A stretch of DNA of 64,000 bases, taken from Dissulfuribacter thermophilus. Lineage in GTDB: Bacteria; Desulfobacterota; Dissulfuribacteria; Dissulfuribacterales; Dissulfuribacteraceae. The translations under genes were made by a program, and so were the position numbers. The notes below the pieces were generated by a model. It had not been told where the DNA came from, did no database searches, and saw only the letters and a program-made list of their open reading frames with translations. Within the stretch, counting starts at the first letter, position 1; each line of letters begins with the position of its first letter. Of this stretch, positions 45,837 through 58,413 are shown in pieces. Where the stretch lies: positions 62,001 through 126,000 of the forward strand of contig NZ_MAGO01000009.1 in the NCBI RefSeq assembly GCF_001687335.1, in the 5' to 3' direction.

Positions 45837-46994
45837 TCAGTATTCTGATAAACGACGGCACAGTTCAGGGAAATCTATATCTTCCTGTTCCTTGGAACCA
45901 CTAGAAGACGGCCATACAATGGGTTTTTTGGGCAGGCGGACGTGGAATATTGCACCCCCCTGTGGGTTGTCCTCTACGTTGATATAACCGCCATGCAGGG
46001 CAACTGTCTGACTGGCAATGGCCAGTCCAAGTCCTGTACCAGGTATGTCTTTGGCCAGCCTTTCAAATTGCTTGAAGATGCGTTTTTTATACTTGTCTGG
46101 TATGCCCGGACCAAAGTCAGTGATAAATACTGATATGTATTCTGGGTCTTCTTTGGCAGACAGTATCAGTTTGCCGCCACTGGATGCGTATTTGGCTGCG
46201 TTTACCAGGATGTTTTCAAATACTGTCTTGAGTATGGACAGTCCTTTTATGGGAAGGCTCTGATCAATGAGGTTTTCCACCTTCATACCAGCCTGTTTGA
46301 AGGTAGGCTCAAGTTGAGATACCAATTCTTTGATGAGGGCGGCCACGTCGACATCCTGGAAAGTCAATTGCTGACGATTGAGTACGCTTGACAGTACATC
46401 TACGTCCCGTATGAGCTGTAATATATGGCTAGCACTCTGATATATGTCTTCTATATCATCCTTGATTGGACCGAGCTTTTCCGGTTCATCCAGTAGCATC
46501 TCGGTGGCATGTAGTATGGCTCCAATAGGGGTCCCAAGATCATGACGTACCATGCGTAATAACAGGTCCTTTAGCCTATTGGCCCTTGACAGGCCCACAG
46601 CTGTTTCCTGAAGGGCTTGTTCCATCTGCTTTCGTTCGGTGATGTCGCGCAAGATCTCCAGTGCACCAATCAGCTCGCCATTTTCATCATAGATGGGGGA
46701 GGCTGCTGAGTGAACCACCATACGTTCTTGGCCGTGAAACTCTATGACGGACTCGTGCTCATGTCTGTGCCCGTCTAGAAACACTCTGCGGACCGAGCAG
46801 TGAGGGCATGGTTTGTCTATGTCATGTAGCCACCGGTAACATAGACCGCCAGTCTTGAGAGATGGAAACCATTCACGACTACGACGATTCCTGAGGATAA
46901 TACGCATATCAGGCGATATGATATGGATCGCGTCTGGTGCCGCGTCTATAACATGTTGATATATAGAAAGTTGTTTTTTTAGTGAATCAGTCAT
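45837..46994 (-). CDS. Cytosolic PAS-domain sensor histidine kinase
   Basis: 385 aa without membrane segments. The N-terminal PAS domain contains a Cys cluster GGLCYRWLHDIDKPCPHCSVRR, a C-x11-C-x2-C pattern that could bind metal or sense redox. It is followed by PAC, H-box MVRHDLGTPIGAIL, N-box NILVNAAKYAS, and ATP-lid DFGPGIPDKYKKRIFKQFERL with GTGLGLA. No response regulator is adjacent. The 269 bp upstream (46995-47263) are very AT-rich and hold no gene. Confidence 0.9.
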   Translation of the reverse strand: MTDSLKKQLSIYQHVIDAAPDAIHIISPDMRIILRNRRSREWFPSLKTGGLCYRWLHDIDKPCPHCSVRRVFLDGHRHEHESVIEFHGQERMVVHSAASPIYDENGELIGALEILRDITERKQMEQALQETAVGLSRANRLKDLLLRMVRHDLGTPIGAILHATEMLLDEPEKLGPIKDDIEDIYQSASHILQLIRDVDVLSSVLNRQQLTFQDVDVAALIKELVSQLEPTFKQAGMKVENLIDQSLPIKGLSILKTVFENILVNAAKYASSGGKLILSAKEDPEYISVFITDFGPGIPDKYKKRIFKQFERLAKDIPGTGLGLAIASQTVALHGGYINVEDNPQGGAIFHVRLPKKPIVWPSSSGSKEQEDIDFPELCRRLSEY

Positions 46995-47263
46995 ACGGCT
47001 AAATTATTAATTAAATGAAAAGATAAAAAATATTTTTTTGATTTTATTAAATATGGAGCAAGCTTGATTTTTTATAATTATTTAAAATATAACATAGCAT
47101 GATAAAAATATATGTCAATAAATTGTAGAAAATGACGAAATATATGCATTTATACTAATTCTTAGCTAAAAATCATATTTTTAGTTTGGCGTGTTTTTTC
47201 ACTATCTGTCTAGATGCCTGTTATTCATTAATCAGGAGACCGTTAGCTGGACTTTATGCCAGA

Positions 47264-48175
47264 TTAAGCATTATCAATTGAGAAGGGTAAAACCTCATCA
47301 ATTGTCTCGGCATTGGCAATAAGCATTGTGAACCTGTCAACGCCAAAGGCCATGCCAGCGCAGGGTTGGAGTTTTGAAAGGGACTCTAAAAAGTCCTTAG
47401 GCCACGGGTAGACCCTTTTGCCCATCTTTTGTCGTTCTTCTATCATGACCTTAAAGCGTTCGGCCTGAAGGCCCGGATCAGTGAGCTCTGAAAAACCGTT
47501 TCCAAGCTCGAGTCCTCCGGCATAGAGTTCCACCCTCTCCGCTACAGTGGGATCGTCTTCTTTGAGGCGTGAAAGAGATGCCCGTTCCCTGGGCCAATCA
47601 TAGACAAATGCAGGGCCCATAGAGGCCAGGCCCACTTCTACCTTTTCGACGAAATCGAGGTCGAACTTCTCTTCGTCCAGTGGAGAAGATGGCGTCCAGC
47701 CAGCAAACCTACTGAAGGCCTCTTTGACAGTCAATCTTTTAAAGGGGGGTGTAAAATCCACTTGTTTCCCCCGGTATTCGATTGCCCTATTCATACCCAA
47801 AGACTCAAGTACAAAACCTATGAGCTCTTCACATTCGTCCATTAGATCAAAATAGTTGTTACCAACACTATACCATTCGAGCATTATGAATTCGGGGTTG
47901 TGAAATCTTCCCTTCTCCTCTTTTCTAAAGACCGGCCCCAGTTGAAATACCTTTTCAAGGCCGGTTTCGGCCATGAGCCTCTTGATATTGAGTTCAGGGG
48001 AGGGGATCAAATAGAAACCATCTTCTACCCCCATGGCCTCTATATAAGGCTCTGGGGCCGGGGCCCTGGTAAGGAATGGGGTGAAGACCTCTACAAACCC
48101 CTTGTTAGTAAAAAAGGCCCGAATAGCCTGTATGATCCGGGCCTTAAGTATAATTCTACTTCTTTTTGCGCTCAA
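47264..48175 (-). CDS. epmA: Elongation factor P lysyl-transferase EpmA (GenX/PoxA)
   Basis: Class II lysyl-tRNA-synthetase-like enzyme without anticodon-binding domain. It attaches beta-lysine to a conserved Lys of EF-P. Motifs TPFLTRAPAPEPYIEA, FQLGPVFRKEEKGRFHNPEFIMLEWY and GLELGNGFSELTDP through GMAFGVDRF are intact. Homologues begin about 12 residues before KARIIQAIRAFF, and the only suitable codon there is TTG at 48175, which overlaps the end of efp by 20 nt, giving 303 aa. The EF-P substrate gene is directly upstream. Confidence 0.9.
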   Translation of the reverse strand: MSAKRSRIILKARIIQAIRAFFTNKGFVEVFTPFLTRAPAPEPYIEAMGVEDGFYLIPSPELNIKRLMAETGLEKVFQLGPVFRKEEKGRFHNPEFIMLEWYSVGNNYFDLMDECEELIGFVLESLGMNRAIEYRGKQVDFTPPFKRLTVKEAFSRFAGWTPSSPLDEEKFDLDFVEKVEVGLASMGPAFVYDWPRERASLSRLKEDDPTVAERVELYAGGLELGNGFSELTDPGLQAERFKVMIEERQKMGKRVYPWPKDFLESLSKLQPCAGMAFGVDRFTMLIANAETIDEVLPFSIDNA

Positions 48176-48719
48176 CGTACTGGCCAGTTCTCGTGTCGAT
48201 CTTGAGCCAGTCTCCTTCCTCCACAAAGAGCGGCACCTGAATGGTGTAGCCCGTTTCAAGCGTGACAGGTTTCGTGGCACCTGTAGCAGTGTCTCCTTTG
48301 ACCCCAGGAGGAGCATCTATTACTTCAAGTTCCACAAAGTTTGGTAGATCGATGGAGATGGGGGTCTCGTCAAAAAAGAGTATGCTGACCTCCATGTTTT
48401 CCTTGAGGAAGTTTTTGGCATCTCCCACCTGGTCTTCTGTCATGTCGATCTGTTCATAAGTTGTCATGTTCATGAAATGGTAGCCATCACCGTCTTTGTA
48501 AAGGAACTGCATTTTTACTTCATTCAGATTGGCAGGTTCGAACTTGTCTCCTGAACGGTAGGTCCTGTCCATGGTATAGCCGGTGAGCATGTTTTTTAAC
48601 TTGCATCTGTAAAGGGCCTGGCCTTTTCCAGGCTTTGAAAACTCAAAGTCTGTAATGATGTAAGGCTCACCGTCAATGACTATCTTTAGTCCTTTTCTAA
48701 GGTCTGAAGAATCGTACAT
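48156..48719 (-). CDS. efp: Elongation factor P
   Basis: 187 aa. EF-P relieves ribosomes stalled at polyproline. The modified lysine is Lys32 in KPGKGQALY. Three beta-barrel domains are full length (KN domain, then OB domains ending TGQYVERKKK). Overlap with epmA indicates coupled expression of substrate and modifier. The stop codon is TAG. Confidence 0.96.
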   Translation of the reverse strand: MYDSSDLRKGLKIVIDGEPYIITDFEFSKPGKGQALYRCKLKNMLTGYTMDRTYRSGDKFEPANLNEVKMQFLYKDGDGYHFMNMTTYEQIDMTEDQVGDAKNFLKENMEVSILFFDETPISIDLPNFVELEVIDAPPGVKGDTATGATKPVTLETGYTIQVPLFVEEGDWLKIDTRTGQYVERKKK

Positions 48720-48765
48720 ATTTGGCTCCTTTTAATATTTTACCTAAATCCTGCTTCCTTTTCCC

Positions 48766-53220
<4,455 letters not shown>

Positions 53221-54017
53221 TGATGATATTAGACACTTTTTTGGTGAAAAAGCAATAAGTAGTGGCCTCTTCAGAGGCTACAATGTAGATCACTAGGTCC
53301 TTTTGAGTTGGAACCTGCCCGCTCTAGTCTCTGGATGGAGTCGATCCTGTAAAGATACCCCCACTTTGGATGACTCGCGTACTAATCACTCTTGGCCCTA
53401 CCAGCAGTATTTTAGGTGTCCTCCCCTTGAGAATTGGGGGGTATAGTTCGAATATCTTTTAAGGTGGGGGATCTTTGTAAATTTATACTCCTCATACACT
53501 GTTATGCCGTCCTTTAGAAACTGTGACCCAAATGGCAGATTTGTCCATGTGCTTTTATAATGCTTCTTCTAAAAATGCCAAGGTTCTATAAAGTGGCTTC
53601 AAATGCCCGAGATTGAATTGACTGGTAAGGCTGCACCTTTTGGGTGAAGGCACTAACTAAAAAAGTTGCAGACAACTATTGAATTATTCTGAAAAAAAAT
53701 TTTTCTTGCAGGCTTTTGTAGTGCATAATCTAGGATTATATCTCATTCACTGAATAGGATTAATAAAGGATTATCAGAGAATTTGACAATTCTGGAGATG
53801 TTCAACTAAAATACCCTATTTCTAAAGCTATTTCGCTACAAAAAAATACGATTTTCTTTGAATGGAGGATTGACAACTTAAAAGATGAGTTCGCTTACGA
53901 CCCCATTCATAGATAAGTGATATCTTTTAAAGTCATCTCACTTCTGGCTGAAAAGTGCTGTTCTTGGACAGCAATGATTGATAGCATCTGCATTTACAGA
54001 CACATTTTGAGAAAGTG
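53221..54017. other. 797-bp stretch without a recognisable gene
   Basis: Short frames only. A small hairpin (GCCTCT/AGAGGC near 53265-53280) lies close to the rnr start and may belong to its leader. No insertion-sequence ends or RNA genes could be recognised. It separates rnr from the AT-rich O-antigen-ligase-like gene and may hold decayed sequence. Confidence 0.5.
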
Positions 54018-55928
54018 CTAACGTGATGTGCATATTTCCAAATTCTTTCTACAGATTGAATATAATAGTCTCAAATTGTTTCGAGCAATAGCCAAATTTG
54101 GATTCAAGGCGTTTGCGATTTTATATTCTGATTCAGCTGCTTTATAATTATGTTGATAAAAATATATATTGCCTAAATTAGCATGTCCTTCAGCTGATTG
54201 AGGCATTATAGTTAAAAATTTTTTTAAATATAACTTGGCATAATTGAAGTCTTGTTGTTTTGAATAAGATATTGCTATACGAAAAAGTGTATTGATATTA
54301 TTAGGATGTAGTTTTAGTGAAATTTTGTAATAAGTTATTGCCTTAGAATAGTTTTTGTTCATCTCGTTAATATAACCAAGTAAGCTGAAAACATTATAAT
54401 TCCAGTTATAAAACATCTGATACGATTTTTTGAGTTGCTCTTCGGCTTTGTTTAGCTGTCTATTACGCAAAAAATTTAATCCTTCTGCATAATACTTATC
54501 ATTTAGAATAATTTTAGGATACAGAAAAAAAGATGCTGATAAAATTAAAATAAGGAATATAGTCAAAATATTGTTGTGTTTTAAATTATATTTATTTTTA
54601 TTATAAACTGATTTTCTAAATGTTAATGAAATATACGCTATATTTATTATTAATAGAATAGGAGGAAGGGCTCTTTTTAATGGAAAAGAGAAGAAACATA
54701 TAATCAATAGATTAATTAAGCTCAAGGAAACATATAATAAAATTTGTTTTGAATATGGATTGACGACTCGTGAATTTGCTATCTTATAGACTTGGTAAAA
54801 AGAGTTTAAAATTATTAAAATAAAGGATAGAAATCCCCAGATACCAATCTCTGAAATTAACTCCAAAAAATCATTATGGACATGTTGTAATTGATATGAA
54901 TTTGAAAACATTGGATCAATACAATTAGAAGCATGGTATAGAGGATATACAATCTTGAAATTGCCTAATCCAATGCCAGTCCAAATATTATCTTTTATTA
55001 AACTAATAGTATTAGACCACCATATAAGTCTAAGCTGAGCTGAAGAAACTTTTTCATTTTGAAAACATTCTAATATTCTATTTAAAATATTATTTAATAA
55101 ACCTATTTCTTTAATAAATAAATAAAAACAAGATATTATAATGATCAAAATAATAAAGAACTGAATGTTAGCTAAATAATTATTGTTTTTGCGAAATTCA
55201 TGTGTGTTTAAATATAAAATGACAGCAATTGTCAAGCTTATTAATACGGCAAGCCAAGATGCTCTTGTTCCGGTTAATAATATATAAAAAAAAGATATAA
55301 TAAGGATAGAACAAAATAAATATTTATGTATCTTATTTTTGGAAAAAGATATAGCACCAAAAATATAGGGAATCAATATTGCTACAAAATGTGCTGCCAT
55401 ATTTTTATTACCAAATGTACCTGCTGGACTCACAGTTTGAGGTATAAAGGATATGAAATCTACTTGATAATTCTGTAAAATGCCGATAATTGCAATTAGC
55501 CCTACTGAAATAGAACTAAAGAAAAATAAATTAGGGAAAAGAGTTATCTCGTTAAATACAATAAAAAAATATAAAATGCCACAAAACCACCAGTGAATTA
55601 ATACGGGTATGGCCTGATAAGGATTTATAGCGTTATATAAAGAAGTTGAACATAAGATAAGAAATATAAGTATTAGGATGTCAATATAATTGAAAGTGAT
55701 AGTCTTTTTTATATGCCTTTCTTTAAAGAATTGATAAATTAATACCACAGACAATGACCACTGCAAGAAAGACATTTTGGGAAAATTTTCGAATTCTCCA
55801 GGAATTTTCAAAAATATGAACGGACTTATAGAAATAATTGAAATAATGATATATTGTATTTTATACTTATTTGTTGTTAATGTTTTAAAATACATAGAAA
55901 TAAACATTATATCTATTGAAGTCTTCAA
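54018..55928 (-). CDS. O-antigen ligase/polymerase-like membrane protein with C-terminal TPRs
   Basis: 636 aa. About twelve hydrophobic segments span residues 20-470, with a large loop containing the RLIWWSNTISLIKDNIWTGIGLGNF and HVHNDFLELISEIGIWGF blocks of the WaaL/Wzy_C family. Residues 490-620 form TPR repeats (SKAITYYKISLKLHPNNINTLFRIA; AEGHANLGNIYFYQHNYKAAESEYKIANALNPN). Such fusions act in surface polysaccharide ligation or protein glycosylation. The gene is strikingly AT-rich (long A/T runs, AAA/ATA/TTA codons) compared with its neighbours and stands alone between gene-poor stretches, which suggests transfer. Confidence 0.85.
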   Translation of the reverse strand: MKTSIDIMFISMYFKTLTTNKYKIQYIIISIISISPFIFLKIPGEFENFPKMSFLQWSLSVVLIYQFFKERHIKKTITFNYIDILILIFLILCSTSLYNAINPYQAIPVLIHWWFCGILYFFIVFNEITLFPNLFFFSSISVGLIAIIGILQNYQVDFISFIPQTVSPAGTFGNKNMAAHFVAILIPYIFGAISFSKNKIHKYLFCSILIISFFYILLTGTRASWLAVLISLTIAVILYLNTHEFRKNNNYLANIQFFIILIIIISCFYLFIKEIGLLNNILNRILECFQNEKVSSAQLRLIWWSNTISLIKDNIWTGIGLGNFKIVYPLYHASNCIDPMFSNSYQLQHVHNDFLELISEIGIWGFLSFILIILNSFYQVYKIANSRVVNPYSKQILLYVSLSLINLLIICFFSFPLKRALPPILLIINIAYISLTFRKSVYNKNKYNLKHNNILTIFLILILSASFFLYPKIILNDKYYAEGLNFLRNRQLNKAEEQLKKSYQMFYNWNYNVFSLLGYINEMNKNYSKAITYYKISLKLHPNNINTLFRIAISYSKQQDFNYAKLYLKKFLTIMPQSAEGHANLGNIYFYQHNYKAAESEYKIANALNPNLAIARNNLRLLYSICRKNLEICTSR

Positions 55929-57292
55929 AAGTAAGGCCTACAAATCTATTTAATATGTAACTGTATGAAGGATGCTTAAAAATTGATCCCGTAGCAGGAG
56001 ATCTCTGCGTACTTTGTAAATAAGCCGGTATATTGGCCATGAGTTTTTCTCTCTTCATGCTCCTCGTTTCTCGCTACTGAATTACTTTTAAGAACATTTG
56101 TTAAAGACTCATCCTAATACGGGAGGTAAACTTTTTGTCATCAAGTGTTTCCCGTCTGATGATCTGAACCTACCTCCATCTAATCACGTCAATGTATCTC
56201 CTCTGTTAGAGAAAGGTCAAGCCCCTTAATTTCATAAAAAAGCAGTGCATTGAGTACACCAAATTTCAATCTCCATTGTCCGGAAATGAAGGCTCAATTT
56301 AGGCATAAGACCAGCTTTTGCGAGTTCTTGAATCAGTAAACCTCGTTTTTACTTGGCCTCGAGATCCGGTGACTCGCAACTGGGCTAATTAAATATAGTC
56401 TGTTACATCGGGTATCCCACACTGGTGCCCAATCAGCTTCATTGGTATTGTGTCCTCTAGTAATTATCAATGCATCTCAAAACTCCCAGGGAATAACAAT
56501 CTTGGGGATAGGTTGCTGAGCATTTCCTTAATGGGTATTTGGTGATTTTTTTATTATTTTAACTTATTGGGAGTTTTTAGCTTCGGTTCCGCCAGTTGTT
56601 AGAATTTTACTCAAGGAGAGTAACTATGGTTTTGGCCTCTACAAAAGCTTAACGAGGAATGGGGAAGGTACTAGGGTCTATTTTATATTGGTCATTCTGC
56701 TTCAATGGTATGAAATGATTTAAGGAAAAGACCTTTGAGTCTGGAGAAAGAAAGGAGATGGCAGGAATTAGTGGTTGGAAGCTTTTCTGGATACCTGCCA
56801 AACTTACCAGGAGTGGCTCCAAAGTAAAACTCAGATTAGCATATTGGTGTGCCTACCAGAAGGAATTTTGCCAGGCTCTTATCGTTTTATTCTAATTATT
56901 CTGACTTGGCCTTGCCAACAGAATTCCTGATACTCAGCCCGAATCCTGTAGGATAGAAGTTTGTGCTCTTGTAACTCCATTTATAATATAAAAGCAGAAG
57001 ACAATACAAATTTAGTTATGAATATTAATATATTTATTAATTTGAGACTTAAAGTCATTGTGCTACATAATTTGGAATTATTGTTTTGCCAACTATTATT
57101 CAGATATTATCTGATTAATTTTGGATTGTTCTCTGGTCAATCTAAAATTGACTATTATGGAGTAACGTTTTACATTTTTGACACATATTTCATTTTTTCC
57201 TGAAATATTTAAACATAAATGAAATTAATAATCATTTTTTAAGCATTAATATGACATTTTTGTAGTCTTTGTGAAAAAAATACTTTTTGTAT
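55929..57292. other. 1.36-kb stretch without a supported gene
   Basis: Mixed composition. A short minus-strand frame near 56240-56350 (GLLIQELAKAGLMPKLS) has some protein character and could be the tail of a lost gene, but no family is recognisable. An 80-codon frame at 56961-57203 is AT-driven and unconvincing. No RNA, terminal repeats or promoters could be assigned. Confidence 0.5.
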
Positions 57293-58411
57293 ATGAATTT
57301 TTTAAAGCACATTATATTTATTTTTTTATTAGGAATATGTTTTTCAACTGGCTGTTCAAAGGAAGGACATCCAATAAAACTTGGTCTTTCCTTAAATTTA
57401 AGTGGTTATAGCGGCGCCTCTGCTGAAAATATTAAGGCTGGAGCGCTCCTGGCTGTAGAAGCGATAAACCGCCGTGGTGGAATCAATGGCCGGCCTTTAA
57501 AACTTATTATTAGAGATGATAAAAATACGAAAGAGGGGATATTAAAGGCGGACAAGAGTCTGATTGAGGCCGGATGCCCGGTAATTATAGGACACAACAA
57601 TTCTCAGAATACCTTTATTGCCTATCCATTGGTTACGTCGCATAAGAGGATACTTTTCACTGCATATAGTGCCACCACTAGACTTTCTGGCAAAGATGAT
57701 TTGTTTTTTAGGACGTCGGTTGACAACTCCTTATTTGGAAAGGCCTTTGGTAGGCTCTTTAAAGACGAGGGAATAGGCAGCATCGTTTTCCTATTGGATG
57801 TGTCAAACCCCACTTTTTCAGAGGATCTCAGAGAAGAGGTATCAAAAAATTTTGACGGACGCATTTCAACTGTGAGGATAAATTCCAGAACAGGTATTGA
57901 CTGGGATCGTACTGTTGAACGCCTTATGGCCACAAGAGCTGAAGCTGTAGTCATGGTTACTGAGGGGATATCCACTGGCATAGCTGCGCAAAAGTTGAAG
58001 CTGAAGGGATATAATGGACGTTACTTTGCCACGCTGTGGGCGCATGGCCCCAGCTTGATTGCCTATGGAAGCAAGGCAGTAGAAGGTATGGAGATCGTGA
58101 CCTTTTTAAAGCCAGAATATGACAATAGCATGTTTCGTGAGTTTAGTTATGAGATCTTAAGAGAGTTTAGCCTACGCCCCTCTCCAAAGGCAGCCAGGGC
58201 CTACGAAGCCCTTTTTATTTTAGCCGATGCCATGCAAAGGTGCGTTCCAAGTCCCGAAGATGTCATGTGTATTAAAAGACATTTAGTGTCAGATTCATAT
58301 AATTTTCTCCTTGGACCAGTCAGGTTTGACAAATTCGGAGACGTATTAAGACCTATCTATGATGTCCAGGTAAAAAATCAAAAGTTTGTACTTAAAAGGC
58401 GTCTTCTTTGA
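57293..58411 (+). CDS. Lipoprotein of the LivK/branched-chain periplasmic-binding family
   Basis: 372 aa from ATG at 57293 (an in-frame TTG lies 6 nt earlier). Signal peptide with lipobox FSTGC (lipidated Cys21), then a type 1 periplasmic-binding fold: IKLGLSLNLSGYSGASAENIKAGALLAVEAINRRGGINGRPLKLIIRDD, IIGHNNSQNT, FFRTSVDN. No transport permease or ATPase is adjacent. Instead it overlaps or abuts a hybrid sensor kinase with an extracytoplasmic sensor domain, so it probably serves signalling rather than uptake. Confidence 0.88.
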   Translation: MNFLKHIIFIFLLGICFSTGCSKEGHPIKLGLSLNLSGYSGASAENIKAGALLAVEAINRRGGINGRPLKLIIRDDKNTKEGILKADKSLIEAGCPVIIGHNNSQNTFIAYPLVTSHKRILFTAYSATTRLSGKDDLFFRTSVDNSLFGKAFGRLFKDEGIGSIVFLLDVSNPTFSEDLREEVSKNFDGRISTVRINSRTGIDWDRTVERLMATRAEAVVMVTEGISTGIAAQKLKLKGYNGRYFATLWAHGPSLIAYGSKAVEGMEIVTFLKPEYDNSMFREFSYEILREFSLRPSPKAARAYEALFILADAMQRCVPSPEDVMCIKRHLVSDSYNFLLGPVRFDKFGDVLRPIYDVQVKNQKFVLKRRLL

Positions 58412-58413
58412 GT

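Noticed and set aside
56961-57203. 80-aa plus-strand protein
   Set aside because: Very AT-rich Ile/Asn/Phe/Tyr-dominated frame without a good ribosome site or family features.
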